From NCBI RefSeq assembly GCF_014697625.1, contig NZ_JACJSG010000033.1:25641-89640 (forward strand): a DNA stretch of 64,000 nt, in the 5' to 3' direction. The notes beneath the pieces are model-generated. The model saw only the letters and a program-made list of their open reading frames with translations. It did not search any database and was not told where the DNA came from. Positions 18,327 to 27,158 of the stretch are shown here, piece after piece. The translations under genes and the position numbers were made by a program. The DNA is from Anabaena azotica FACHB-119 (GTDB lineage: Bacteria > Cyanobacteriota > Cyanobacteriia > Cyanobacteriales > Nostocaceae). The first letter of the stretch is position 1, and every line of letters begins with the position of its first letter.

Positions 18327-18866
18327 ATGGATAGCGAAAACCTCCGACGCTATCAAGTCACTATGGTATCAACTTACTACGCTGACACAAGTTGCCTTGA
18401 TGATTTTGTCATGTCAGATGGAACCGGGCAATCATATAGCTCGGACATTATGACACTTCTGCACAGTGGGAAAGTTTTGATCGTCAATAGTCGGAGACGA
18501 AATGGATTAATATTGTTTAAGCGCTACCATGCAGAATTTGCGGGGCCTGGTGCAGCTATTGGTGGAGATTATGATGACGATTGCCAAATGGTAATACCTA
18601 TAGGCAATCTTTCGCTACTAACACCCGAATCTTATGAAGAACGCCAAAAAGCTTATTTAATAAGACGACAGTGGATTCGCTTAATTAAACAAATTACAGA
18701 AAACCCAATACCTCAGCAGCGAGTACAAAGAATATTAGATCAATTTGAACAGTATTTTCCACCCGCAACAGTAGCTGAATTGCCCGATATTGCTTTTGCT
18801 TTATTGGTGGGAGTACTACCGCAAACCGTAAGTATGGTACGCCGTTGGGGTAGCGAAGGGGAATGA
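18327..18866 (+). CDS. Hypothetical protein
   Basis: A 179-residue soluble protein, family not recognised. The N-terminal half is beta-rich and acidic (STYYADTSCLDDFVMSDGTG, then FAGPGAAIGGDYDDDCQMV), and the C-terminal half is helical (YLIRRQWIRLIKQITENPIP, then FALLVGVLPQTVSMVRRWG). The balanced composition and normal codon use suggest a real gene. There is no signal peptide. It has an unusually long AT-rich upstream region and is followed by G-rich heptamers before convergent hisC. Confidence 0.7.
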   Translation: MDSENLRRYQVTMVSTYYADTSCLDDFVMSDGTGQSYSSDIMTLLHSGKVLIVNSRRRNGLILFKRYHAEFAGPGAAIGGDYDDDCQMVIPIGNLSLLTPESYEERQKAYLIRRQWIRLIKQITENPIPQQRVQRILDQFEQYFPPATVAELPDIAFALLVGVLPQTVSMVRRWGSEGE

Positions 18867-18896
18867 GGGGCTGGGGACTGGGGACTGGGTAAGAAA

Positions 18897-20051
18897 TTAA
18901 CTCAAACCTCTAATATCTCTGAAAACGGCTTGTATATGTTTGAGTGTACGTAGGTTTTCTGCTGGACTACCTATAGTAATTCTTAGTCCGCCGCTAATTT
19001 GGCGTACTAAAGTTCCGTAATTCCTGAGTTGTTGATGTAGGTTTTGTAATGTAGCGGCTGATGAAGTTTCATCATTTGATTTGAGTCGTAGGAAGATAAA
19101 GTTGGCTGCACTTTCGGCAATGATTAATTCTGGATGGTTAGAGAAAGCGGTGATAAGTTTGGCGCGTTCGTCTAGGGTTTGGGGAATTGACTCTAGTAAG
19201 GTAGCACGATTTTGTAAGGCAACTAGGGCGGACGCAATTGAGAAGCTAGGTAGATTGTAGGGTAAGCGGACTTTTTCTAAAATAGCGATCGCCTCTGGAT
19301 GAGCGACACAATAGCCAACGCGCATGGCTGCTAGTCGGAAAGCTTTGGAAAAGGTACGTAAAATTACCCAATTAGGACGTTGTAATAATTCACTAACTAG
19401 GGTATTTTGACTAAATTCAAAGTAAGCTTCGTCAATGACTACTAAAATCTGTTCACTCAGACTTTTCAACCATGTCAACTCATTTGCTGTTAAAGGGTTG
19501 GCTGTTGGGGAATTGGGATGAACGACAAACACCACCCGAAGGGGAGGATTTTGAGTTTGGCTGATAGCGGCTTGGGCTGCTGTTAAGTCAATTTCAAAAG
19601 TGCTAGAATTCCTAGATACAGATACTACAGGGATACCTAAAGTTTGTGCCAAAATCCCGTACATAGAAAAAGTGGGATTGGCGACTAAAATTGACCCTTC
19701 TCCCCCTAAACAAGTAGCAATTAATAAAGACCGAATTAACTCATCCGAACCGTTACCGACAGAGATATTAGCGGTGGTAAAAGGGGATGATGAAAGATTA
19801 GCTGACTCATTGACATATTCGGCGATCGCAGTTTTCAACGCCTCATGTCCGCCATCAGGATAACGATTATTTTCGATTACCTCCGCAAAAGTCCAGGCCA
19901 GCTTTTGTTTTAACTCAGGTGGCAAATCGTAAGGGCTTTCATTGGTATCCAGCCGATCTAATTGGGCTGGGACGGCTGCGGCTGTATCGCTGCTGGGGTG
20001 GGGTTTGTAGGCGTTAAGTTGGGCTAAATCTGAGCGGATGAAAGGAAGCAT
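18897..20051 (-). CDS. hisC: Histidinol-phosphate aminotransferase
   Basis: A 384-residue class II fold-type I PLP enzyme. Visible blocks are DTNESPYDLPPEL at the N-terminus, SVGNGSDELIRSLL (cofactor phosphate region), NPNSPTANPLT-type HPNSPTANP, VVIDEAYFEF, and LRTFSKAFRLAAMRVGY with the Schiff-base Lys. It interconverts imidazole-acetol phosphate plus glutamate with histidinol phosphate in histidine synthesis. Its length is normal. It is separated from the esterase gene upstream by about 120 bases of heptamer repeats, so a common transcript is possible but not shown. Confidence 0.93.
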   Translation of the reverse strand: MLPFIRSDLAQLNAYKPHPSSDTAAAVPAQLDRLDTNESPYDLPPELKQKLAWTFAEVIENNRYPDGGHEALKTAIAEYVNESANLSSSPFTTANISVGNGSDELIRSLLIATCLGGEGSILVANPTFSMYGILAQTLGIPVVSVSRNSSTFEIDLTAAQAAISQTQNPPLRVVFVVHPNSPTANPLTANELTWLKSLSEQILVVIDEAYFEFSQNTLVSELLQRPNWVILRTFSKAFRLAAMRVGYCVAHPEAIAILEKVRLPYNLPSFSIASALVALQNRATLLESIPQTLDERAKLITAFSNHPELIIAESAANFIFLRLKSNDETSSAATLQNLHQQLRNYGTLVRQISGGLRITIGSPAENLRTLKHIQAVFRDIRGLS

Positions 20052-20056
20052 AATTT

Positions 20057-20168
<112 letters not shown>

Positions 20169-20172
20169 GAGT

Positions 20173-20826
20173 TCATATTTTACCGCTTTCGGGTAACTGG
20201 CAGAATAGGCTGATTGCTTGCCAGATTTCTTCCATGACATTTCCTAAAGCATGGTCGCTGTCGAGTTCTACTAATTCTACCCAAGGACGGTAACGAGCAA
20301 AATCGCGGCTGGCTGTGATGGGAATGACTTCATCTTGTTTGCCATGCAGAATCAAGGTAGGGATGGGGCGTTGTAAGGTGTGTTCTTGGTATTGAGCTGC
20401 ATCTGTGACGAAATTGTAACTTAGGGGGAGAGATTTTCCTTCGCCATAGTGGTATACTTGATAATTACCTTGTTGTTGCCAAAGTTGTATGGCTTCCTCT
20501 CCCAGTTTGGGCAACCAATGGGAGAGAAAGGCAAATGCTGGCGCGAGTAAAACTAGGCGTTGCACTTGTGAATATTGCTGTGCTAGATGAGCAGCAGTTA
20601 AACCTCCTAAACTGGAACCAATGAGTGTGACTGGCACAGAATTATCAGGGAAAAGTGCAGCTACTTGCTGAATTTGGCGCGTAATTGTTAACCCAGAAAA
20701 CCCGCCTGTATTGAGATCAGGAATTGTTAGCTGTGTGTGAATTTGGGCAAACCGCTTGTTAATATCTTGCGCTTTCGCAGATTGAGGGCTTGAGGCAAAG
20801 CCGTGGAGGTAGATGTATTTGGTCAC
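20173..20826 (-). CDS. YqiA/YcfP-like alpha/beta-fold esterase
   Basis: The 217-residue protein begins MTKYIYLHGFASSPQSAKAQ, the family's oxyanion-hole opening. The nucleophile is in LIGSSLGGLTAAHLA, the acid in LILHGKQDEVIPI and the His in LDSDHAL. YqiA-type proteins are small intracellular esterases on short acyl substrates; the physiological substrate is unknown. The start is GTG 20826. Between it and gor (stop at 20910) are tandem CTGATAA units. Confidence 0.87.
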   Translation of the reverse strand: MTKYIYLHGFASSPQSAKAQDINKRFAQIHTQLTIPDLNTGGFSGLTITRQIQQVAALFPDNSVPVTLIGSSLGGLTAAHLAQQYSQVQRLVLLAPAFAFLSHWLPKLGEEAIQLWQQQGNYQVYHYGEGKSLPLSYNFVTDAAQYQEHTLQRPIPTLILHGKQDEVIPITASRDFARYRPWVELVELDSDHALGNVMEEIWQAISLFCQLPESGKI

Positions 20827-20883
20827 GGGGACTGGGGACAGATCAATTCAAAATTCAAAATTCAAAATGAAAGAATCCTGACA

Positions 20884-20911
20884 ACTGATAACTGATAACT
20901 GATAACTGATT
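20884..20911. repeat. STRR: CTGATAA heptamers
   Basis: About four tandem copies of CTGATAA end exactly at the gor stop codon; the last repeat overlaps the gene end. Confidence 0.9.
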
Positions 20912-22313
20912 AACGCATTGTGACAAATTCCTCGGCGGCGGAGGGATGAATACCGACGGTAGCATCGAAGTCTTTTTTTGTTGCTCCCATTTTGACAGCG
21001 ATCGCTACACCTTGGATAATTTCCGCAGCATCTTCACCCACCATGTGAGCGCCTAAAACTTTATCGGTGTTGACATCAACTACCAATTTCATCATGGTTC
21101 GCTCTTGTTTGCCTGTGAAACTATGGTACATGGGGCGGAAGCGGGTACGATAGATTTTGATAGCATCATCACCGAATTTTGCTCTGGCTTCCGCTTCTGT
21201 TAGCCCGACTGTGGAGGCTTGGGGATTGGAAAATACGGCAGTGGGGACGGTTTGATGGCTGAACTCTCGGCGGTTGTTGCCAAATTCGCTATCGGCAAAG
21301 GCGCGACCTTCGCCAATGGCTACGGGGGTTAGGTTTAAGCGGTCGGTGACATCGCCCACAGCATAGATATTGGGTTGGCTGGTTTGGCTGTATTCGTTCA
21401 CAGCAATGGCACTTGCGGTACTGTATCCTGGCCCTTCTATAGCAGCGCCAACGACTTCCACACCAGCATTTTCCAAGCCTAGCCCTTCTACGTTGGGGAC
21501 TCGACCTGTGGCTACTAAAAATACATCGGCAATAATTGGTTCTTGATTTTCCCCAGATAAGCTGATTTTTAAACCTTCTGGGACTTGTTCAACAGCCGTC
21601 ACTACGTTATTATGAATAATCCGAATACCGTGATTTATCATACCTTCTTGAATATCGGTACGGATGTCTTCATCAAACCCTTTTAATATTTTGTCCCCTC
21701 TGGTAATTTGGGTGACTTCCGAACCCAAACCGCGCATGACACCAGCAAATTCTGTACCGATGTATCCAGAACCGATAATGGCAATGTGTTTTGGTTGTGT
21801 TTTCAGGTGAAATATTTCGTTGGAGGTGATGCCATATTCCATCCCTGGTAGGTCTGGTTTAACGGGACGACCACCAACGGCGATTAATATTTTATCGGCG
21901 GTATATTTGCGATGACCTCCGGTCGGTCGTAGACCATCGCCTACTTCCACTGTATGAGGGTCTACCAAGGTAGCACGACCTGAGATTAGTTCCACACCTG
22001 CCTTTTCTAGGAAGCTGATGTGCAGTTTTGACAGTCGCCGGACTTCCTTATCTATAGATGTAATAAAATGTTCCCAATTTAATTCTGCTTTCCCCACTTG
22101 CCAACCATAGCCTGCTGCGTCCTCAAACAAAGCCGGAAACTGAGAACCATAAACCATGAGTTTTTTCGGTACACAACCGCGAATGACACAGGTTCCCCCT
22201 ACTAGGTCATTTTCGGCGATCGCAACTTTCGCCCCATAGCTTGCAGCCCGCTTGGAAGCAGCCAAACCCCCAGAACCAGCACCGATGACGAACAAGTCGT
22301 AATCAAAATTCAT
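20910..22313 (-). CDS. gor: Glutathione-disulfide reductase
   Basis: A 467-residue flavoprotein. The FAD-binding GAGSGG is at residues 11-16, the redox disulfide is Cys42/Cys47 in GGTCVIRGCVPKK, the NAD(P)H-binding region is IIGSGYIGTEFAGV, the second FAD contact is AVGDVTDR, and the dimer-interface catalytic His/Glu is in GIHPSAAEEFVTMR. It reduces oxidised glutathione in the cytosol. In several cyanobacterial enzymes the NADPH pocket differs from the E. coli one; here the segment after GxGxxG reads VTQITRGDKIL. The length is normal. It lies downstream of leuC-leuD in the same direction, with repeats between. Confidence 0.93.
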   Translation of the reverse strand: MNFDYDLFVIGAGSGGLAASKRAASYGAKVAIAENDLVGGTCVIRGCVPKKLMVYGSQFPALFEDAAGYGWQVGKAELNWEHFITSIDKEVRRLSKLHISFLEKAGVELISGRATLVDPHTVEVGDGLRPTGGHRKYTADKILIAVGGRPVKPDLPGMEYGITSNEIFHLKTQPKHIAIIGSGYIGTEFAGVMRGLGSEVTQITRGDKILKGFDEDIRTDIQEGMINHGIRIIHNNVVTAVEQVPEGLKISLSGENQEPIIADVFLVATGRVPNVEGLGLENAGVEVVGAAIEGPGYSTASAIAVNEYSQTSQPNIYAVGDVTDRLNLTPVAIGEGRAFADSEFGNNRREFSHQTVPTAVFSNPQASTVGLTEAEARAKFGDDAIKIYRTRFRPMYHSFTGKQERTMMKLVVDVNTDKVLGAHMVGEDAAEIIQGVAIAVKMGATKKDFDATVGIHPSAAEEFVTMR

Positions 22314-22398
22314 AATAACCTAACATATTCTTATCGATACTCTAAATTTAACAGGGGATGGGGGACAGGGGACAGGGGACAGTGATGATGAATATTTT

Positions 22399-22447
22399 CT
22401 CCTCTGCTCCTCTGCTCCTCTGCTCCTCTGCTCCTCTGCTCCTCTGC
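22399..22447. repeat. Tandem CTCCTCTG octamers
   Basis: About six copies of an eight-base unit CTCCTCTG lie immediately downstream of leuD. The same unit recurs inside the NB-ARC gene at 38655-38708. Confidence 0.92.
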
Positions 22448-22459
22448 GTTTAAAAAAGT

Positions 22460-23068
22460 TTAACCGACAGCCAACTTACCCCAACCCACATAAGGTAACT
22501 TACTAGCCGTGACACGAACTTGCTCACTATTGGCTACCAACTGACCGCAAGCATCCCAAACTCCTGTCGTGAAAGCTGTTCTCGTTCCTTCACTAATAGA
22601 AACTGGGGCAGTAAAATCATCAACTTCCACTTCCAGGTTTTCTAAATCTATAGTCACAACTGCTTGAGGATTAGCAGCAACTAATTCTTGTATTTGTTTA
22701 ACAATTACTGCCTCTGCCGTTACACAAGGTACACCTATTGCTACGCAATTACCGAAAAAGATTTCTGCAAAGCTCTCACCGATAATCCCTTGTATACCCC
22801 ATTTTGCCAAAGCTTGTGGCGCGTGTTCCCGTGATGAGCCGCAACCAAAGTTCCGGTTAACTATTAAAATATTTGCACCTTGATACTGAGGTTGGTCAAA
22901 AGGATGTTCACCTTTTAAGGCTGTGCGGTCATCAATAAAAGCACCTTCACCCAACCCATCAAAGGTAATAGCTTTGAGATAACGTGCGGGAATGATGCGA
23001 TCGGTATCTATATCATCACCCACTAAAGGTACACCACGACCTGTAATTTGTTTAACTTCGCTGACCAT
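22460..23068 (-). CDS. leuD: 3-isopropylmalate dehydratase small subunit
   Basis: The 202-residue protein from ATG 23068 begins MVSEVKQITGRGVPLVGDDI and contains the swivel-domain signature NRNFGCGSSREHAPQAL. With LeuC it isomerises 2- to 3-isopropylmalate in leucine synthesis. The frame is open another 25 codons upstream, but those codons translate GGGGAAA repeat DNA (FPFPLSPFPFPQSP), so the later ATG is chosen. It lies about 100 nt after leuC, probably in one operon. Confidence 0.94.
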   Translation of the reverse strand: MVSEVKQITGRGVPLVGDDIDTDRIIPARYLKAITFDGLGEGAFIDDRTALKGEHPFDQPQYQGANILIVNRNFGCGSSREHAPQALAKWGIQGIIGESFAEIFFGNCVAIGVPCVTAEAVIVKQIQELVAANPQAVVTIDLENLEVEVDDFTAPVSISEGTRTAFTTGVWDACGQLVANSEQVRVTASKLPYVGWGKLAVG

Positions 23069-23101
23069 AATGATGATTTTTGATATTGGGGACTGGGGGA
23101 A

Positions 23102-23129
23102 GGGGAAAGGGGAAAGGGGAAAGGGGAAA
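23102..23129. repeat. STRR: four GGGGAAA heptamers
   Basis: Four perfect GGGGAAA copies lie in the leuC-leuD spacer, 34 nt upstream of the leuD ATG. Confidence 0.93.
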
Positions 23130-23169
23130 TAAACTAATGACAACTGACAACTGATAACTGATAACTGTC

Positions 23170-24573
23170 TTACAACAACTCTCGCACGTCTGCGACTTCA
23201 CCCTTAATTGCAGCAGTGACGACCATTGCCGGACTCATTAGTAGGGTGCGACCGGAAGCTGAACCTTGTCTGCCTTTGAAGTTGCGGTTGGAGGAGGAGG
23301 CGCTAATTTGTCTTCCTTCTAGTTTGTCGGGGTTCATCGCCAAGCACATGGAACATCCGGGTTCGCGCCATTCAAAGCCGGCTGCTTGGAAGATTTTATC
23401 TAAACCTTCGGCTTCGGCGGCTTTTTTCACTCGTTCGGAACCGGGAACTACAAAAGCTTTGACTCCTGCGGCGACTTGGCGACCTTTGGCGATTTTGGCG
23501 GCTTCTTGCAGGTCACTGAGTCTTCCGTTGGTGCAGCTACCGATGAAGCACACATCAATTTTAGTGCCTTTAATCGGTTGACCTGGATATAAATCCATGT
23601 AACGATAGGCTTCTTCGGCTACGAAGCGGTCTTCTTCTGGTAGTTCTTCCGGCTTGGGAATCAATTGGTTAACACCAATACCTTGACCGGGGGTAATTCC
23701 CCAGGTAACGGTGGGGGGAATATCGGCGGCGTTGAAGACTACTACATCATCATATTGGGCATCGGCATCACTCTTGATGGACTCCCACCAAGCCACGGCT
23801 TGATCCCAGTCTGCGCCTTGGGGGGCAAAGTCTCTACCTTGGAGGTAATCGTATGTTACTTGATCGGGATTGACATAACCGCATCTTGCACCACCTTCAA
23901 TGGCCATGTTGCAGACTGTCATCCGTTCTTCCATGCTCATCTGCTCAAATGTAGTACCTGCGTACTCATAGGCGTAACCAACTCCACCTTTCACGCCCAA
24001 GGTGCGGATGATGTGCAGGATGACATCTTTTGCGTATACGCCGGGGTTGAGTGTGCCGTTGACTTCAATTTTGCGGACTTTGAGTTTGGAGAGGGAGAGG
24101 GTTTGAGAGGCGAGAACGTCGCGCACTTGACTAGTACCAATACCAAATGCGATCGCACCAAATGCCCCATGACTGGATGTGTGGCTATCTCCACAAGCTA
24201 TGGTCATCCCTGGTTGGGTAAGTCCCAGTTCCGGGGCGATGACGTGAACTATACCTTGGTTGCCGGAACCGATATTGTAAAAAGTTATGTTATTTTCTTG
24301 ACAATTTTGCTCTAACGCTTGGATCATTTCTTCCGCCAAGCGATCGCCAAAGGGACGTGCTTGATTATCTGTGGGTACAATATGATCCACCGTCGCCACG
24401 GTACGCCCAGGAAATAGTACTTTTAAGTCTCGTTCCCGTAACATAGCAAAGGCTTGGGGACTGGTGACTTCATGGATAAGGTGTAGCCCAATAAATAGCT
24501 GTGTCAGCCCTGAAGGAAGTGTACCAACAGTGTGTAATTCCCAAACTTTATCGAACAGAGTGCCTTTGCTCAT
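23170..24573 (-). CDS. leuC: 3-isopropylmalate dehydratase large subunit
   Basis: A 467-residue aconitase-family protein. The [4Fe-4S] ligands are visible in IGSCTNGRLSDL and in PGCSMCLAMN (two Cys), and the substrate region in GDSHTSSHGAFGAIAFGIGTS. It is the catalytic partner of LeuD encoded just downstream. The length is normal for bacterial LeuC. The start MSKGTLFDKVWELHTVGTLP is conserved. Confidence 0.96.
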   Translation of the reverse strand: MSKGTLFDKVWELHTVGTLPSGLTQLFIGLHLIHEVTSPQAFAMLRERDLKVLFPGRTVATVDHIVPTDNQARPFGDRLAEEMIQALEQNCQENNITFYNIGSGNQGIVHVIAPELGLTQPGMTIACGDSHTSSHGAFGAIAFGIGTSQVRDVLASQTLSLSKLKVRKIEVNGTLNPGVYAKDVILHIIRTLGVKGGVGYAYEYAGTTFEQMSMEERMTVCNMAIEGGARCGYVNPDQVTYDYLQGRDFAPQGADWDQAVAWWESIKSDADAQYDDVVVFNAADIPPTVTWGITPGQGIGVNQLIPKPEELPEEDRFVAEEAYRYMDLYPGQPIKGTKIDVCFIGSCTNGRLSDLQEAAKIAKGRQVAAGVKAFVVPGSERVKKAAEAEGLDKIFQAAGFEWREPGCSMCLAMNPDKLEGRQISASSSNRNFKGRQGSASGRTLLMSPAMVVTAAIKGEVADVRELL

Positions 24574-24782
24574 ACGTCAATCGTTAAATAACGAGTCAGA
24601 GTTTTTATAGTATCAAAAAAAAGTCCAACTTATTCTATAGAAGTTGATCAATCAACATCAGGCTAAACTTGTGCATGAGTGAAAAATATATCATCTGACT
24701 CATCGGCGTTTATCGGCGTACATCGGCGGTTAATTTTATTTAGCCTTACTACTCAGCAATAACACGGACTAATGCAAAAGCT

Positions 24783-25361
24783 TTAAGCAAAAATCGGCTG
24801 TAGATTCAGAATAAACCCAGGGAGGACATCTTCACCAGATAAACTTGTGGGAGACTGTAAAATTTCCGGTGCTTGATTTGGACGATAAATTATGACAACT
24901 TTATCTTTGGGATTAATTAGCCAGCCTAGTTGCAAGCCGTTGGCTAAGTATTCAACTATCTTCGCTTGAGTATCTTCTACATCATCAGTTTCCGAAACTA
25001 ATTCCACCCCAAAATCAGGACATAGAGGTAAGAATTTTTTTCTTTGTTGTGGCGTAAGAGTATTCCATCTTTCCATTGTTACCCAAGAAGCATCAGGAGA
25101 ACGAGTAGCACCGTTAGGAAGTTTAAAACCTGTGGAAGAATCAAAAGCTTTGCCTAAATTCTTTTGACTGTTCCAAAACCATGGTTGACCTAATAAGTCA
25201 AAGTTACGGTTTCCGGTTTCTCCCCCAGTGGGTGAGATGATGACTAATTCTCCTGTAGCAGTTAATTCCAAACGCAACTCTTGATTTACAGCTACAATTT
25301 GCTCAAATTCCTCATCTGTCAATTTGAGATGGGGAGGTAATTGTAAAGTGAAAGCAGTCAT
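24783..25361 (-). CDS. Uma2-family (DUF820) putative endonuclease
   Basis: The 192-residue protein has the Uma2 restriction-fold core: SPTGGETGNRNFDLLGQ, GFKLPNGATRSPDASWV, then CPDFGVELVSETDDVEDTQ and KIVEYLANGLQLGWLI. The Asp of PDFGVE and the following Glu are the predicted metal-binding residues. Uma2 proteins are greatly expanded in cyanobacteria; their biological role is not settled. It is monocistronic. A second, quite different copy is at 48632-49282. Confidence 0.88.
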   Translation of the reverse strand: MTAFTLQLPPHLKLTDEEFEQIVAVNQELRLELTATGELVIISPTGGETGNRNFDLLGQPWFWNSQKNLGKAFDSSTGFKLPNGATRSPDASWVTMERWNTLTPQQRKKFLPLCPDFGVELVSETDDVEDTQAKIVEYLANGLQLGWLINPKDKVVIIYRPNQAPEILQSPTSLSGEDVLPGFILNLQPIFA

Positions 25362-25490
25362 CTTCGATTCCTCCCTACAATTTGGGTTGTGTGTGCTGTA
25401 AATAGGGAAAATTAGCTTGTACTTCTACTTTAGGGATTTTACCTCAAGCCAGACAGTATATTTTATGTAGTTACGCCAAAGGAAAATATT

Positions 25491-26450
25491 ATGTCTTGGA
25501 TAGAATTAAGCCTCGATACAACAAATGAAGGAGTTGATTGGGTATGTACGCTAGTCGCTCAAACTATCGATATTGATGATATTTACATCACAGAATATAC
25601 CCAAGTCAATCAGGAAGGTATTCAACCTGATAGTTGGGCATTTACAATTAACTTATACTTAGCTGATGATGTCCATTTAAGGACAAGTATAGATAAAATT
25701 TTCCAGTTGCTATCCCCCTTAGAACGTACAGGTATAGCAACAGCAATTCGCACAAATATAGTTGAGGATAAACTAACCAACGTAGAGAAACTCAACCCTG
25801 TTATTCATCAGATTGGTCAACGCTTTGTTGTACTGGCTCCTCATATACCTTATCAGCCAGAAACAACAGATGAAGTAATTTTAAGATTAAATAAAAGCTT
25901 CTCTTTTGGTAGCGGGTTTCATCCTGCAACAATTCTTAGTCTCAAATTGATTGAGCGATATATCCTCCCTGGAATGAATACGCTTGATTTAGGCTCAGGT
26001 TCAGGTATTCTCAGTGTGGCGATGGCAAAATTAGGCGCAACTGTTTTAGCACTGGATAATGATATTGTTGCTGTGCAAGCAACTCAGGATGCTGTTATGC
26101 TTAATCAGGTTGAACAACAAGTTACAGTCCAGGCTGGTAGTTTGGGGTCTGGTAGCGATTTAGGACATTGGATGAACGAAGCAATTATAGATGATGTGCC
26201 AACAATTCAGCCCACAAAAAGCTTTGATTTAATAGTTGCAAATATCTTGGCACGAGTTCATGTCGCTCTCGCTGATGACTTCCAGTCGGCGCTGCGTCAA
26301 ACAGATGCACATAAAGGACTATTAATTGCATCTGGTTTTACTGTTGATCATGAGGAAAATGTTGCTACTGCTTTCACCAATGCTGGGTTCGAGTTTGTTG
26401 ATTGTGAGCGATTAAATGAATGGGTTGCATTTGTTTATAATCTGCTGTAG
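25491..26450 (+). CDS. PrmA-like (ribosomal protein L11) methyltransferase
   Basis: The 319-residue protein has an N-terminal PrmA-like alpha/beta region (about 1-130) and a class I SAM-methyltransferase domain with motif I TLDLGSGSGILSVAMAKLG, an acidic ALDNDIVAV and the NILARVHVALADDF block (motif IV, normally NILA). The FGSGFHPAT loop departs from the usual FGTGxHxTT. PrmA trimethylates L11; this divergent copy could be a paralogue with another target. Its 3' end overlaps a convergent small gene by 77 nt. Confidence 0.75.
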   Translation: MSWIELSLDTTNEGVDWVCTLVAQTIDIDDIYITEYTQVNQEGIQPDSWAFTINLYLADDVHLRTSIDKIFQLLSPLERTGIATAIRTNIVEDKLTNVEKLNPVIHQIGQRFVVLAPHIPYQPETTDEVILRLNKSFSFGSGFHPATILSLKLIERYILPGMNTLDLGSGSGILSVAMAKLGATVLALDNDIVAVQATQDAVMLNQVEQQVTVQAGSLGSGSDLGHWMNEAIIDDVPTIQPTKSFDLIVANILARVHVALADDFQSALRQTDAHKGLLIASGFTVDHEENVATAFTNAGFEFVDCERLNEWVAFVYNLL

Positions 26451-26625
26451 CAACATTTTCATATCTCAGCCACCTGGGTTTATCAATTAGTCTACAGAAC
26501 AACTCTTCATAACTTGTCTGTTGTAAAACTGGCATTTCTTGCCAACATTTTCGACAAAAAAAGTAGACCTCACGACTGCGAATTTGCCGTAAAAGCCGAG
26601 TAGAACAGCAAGGACAATTATTCAT
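26374..26625 (-). CDS. Small zinc-ribbon protein
   Basis: An 83-residue protein beginning MNNCPCCSTRLLRQIRSREV with YFFCRKCWQEMP, that is two CxxC pairs spaced like a treble-clef/zinc-ribbon. The first 45 residues look conserved and real. The last 25 codons run antisense into the end of the PrmA-like gene and may be unconstrained. Function unknown; small cyanobacterial zinc ribbons of this form occur as stand-alone genes. Confidence 0.6.
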   Translation of the reverse strand: MNNCPCCSTRLLRQIRSREVYFFCRKCWQEMPVLQQTSYEELFCRLIDKPRWLRYENVATADYKQMQPIHLIAHNQQTRTQHW

Positions 26626-27158
26626 GATGCTTAAAAGTTATAAAAAGAAATTTCAAAAAATGTAACGTTATGTAACCAACCCTTTAGTTACCTAACTATT
26701 TCCATAATTATGTCTTTACTCAGGAATATCTTCAGTAGAATTACGCAAAATAATATAAAGATTATTGAAGCTATAAATTAATTAAGTACAATTGCTTATG
26801 TGATTTCTAGAAGTCCCTAACAGCAGGCTCAGATGCACCAAAAAGAAACAGTTCAGTTAAGATCCCCCCACCTGCGGCGACCCCCTTAAAAAGAAGATCA
26901 GATTTAACTAGGACATAACCTCGATATGAGATTCTATTGATAAACAAAGGGGACAAGTAAAACTTCATGGGCTTCAGTACATCGCAGGTGACAGAGTTAA
27001 AAGTCTTTTATAGCCGTCGTCACGTAGGTTAGGACTTTCAGAGCTTGAATGGTAGGAATAGTAAGACTTGACCTCCTGCTATACTGTCTAGGTTTTCTGA
27101 TTTCCTAATGTCCTCACTTTCTTGGCTATTGCTAGAATTCTTTATTCAAAGGAGGATC
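26626..27158. other. Upstream region of the ABC transporter operon
   Basis: About 530 bases without a gene, AT-rich at the left (26640-26810). A short inverted repeat GTAAC-N10-GTTAC lies near 26671-26690. A strong Shine-Dalgarno (AAAGGAGGA) precedes ATG 27159. The segment 26860-27070 is compositionally unlike its surroundings and could be a leader RNA, but I cannot fold it into a known riboswitch. Confidence 0.45.

Noticed and set aside
22460..23143. Extended LeuD start at 23143
   Set aside because: The extra 25 codons translate GGGGAAA heptamers; LeuD homology begins at ATG 23068.
23665..24315. 216-codon plus-strand frame
   Set aside because: Entirely antisense to leuC; shadow of its codon bias.
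26860..27070. Riboswitch upstream of the ABC transporter
   Set aside because: No conserved core of a cobalamin, SAM, Mn or other class is recognisable; only composition is unusual.
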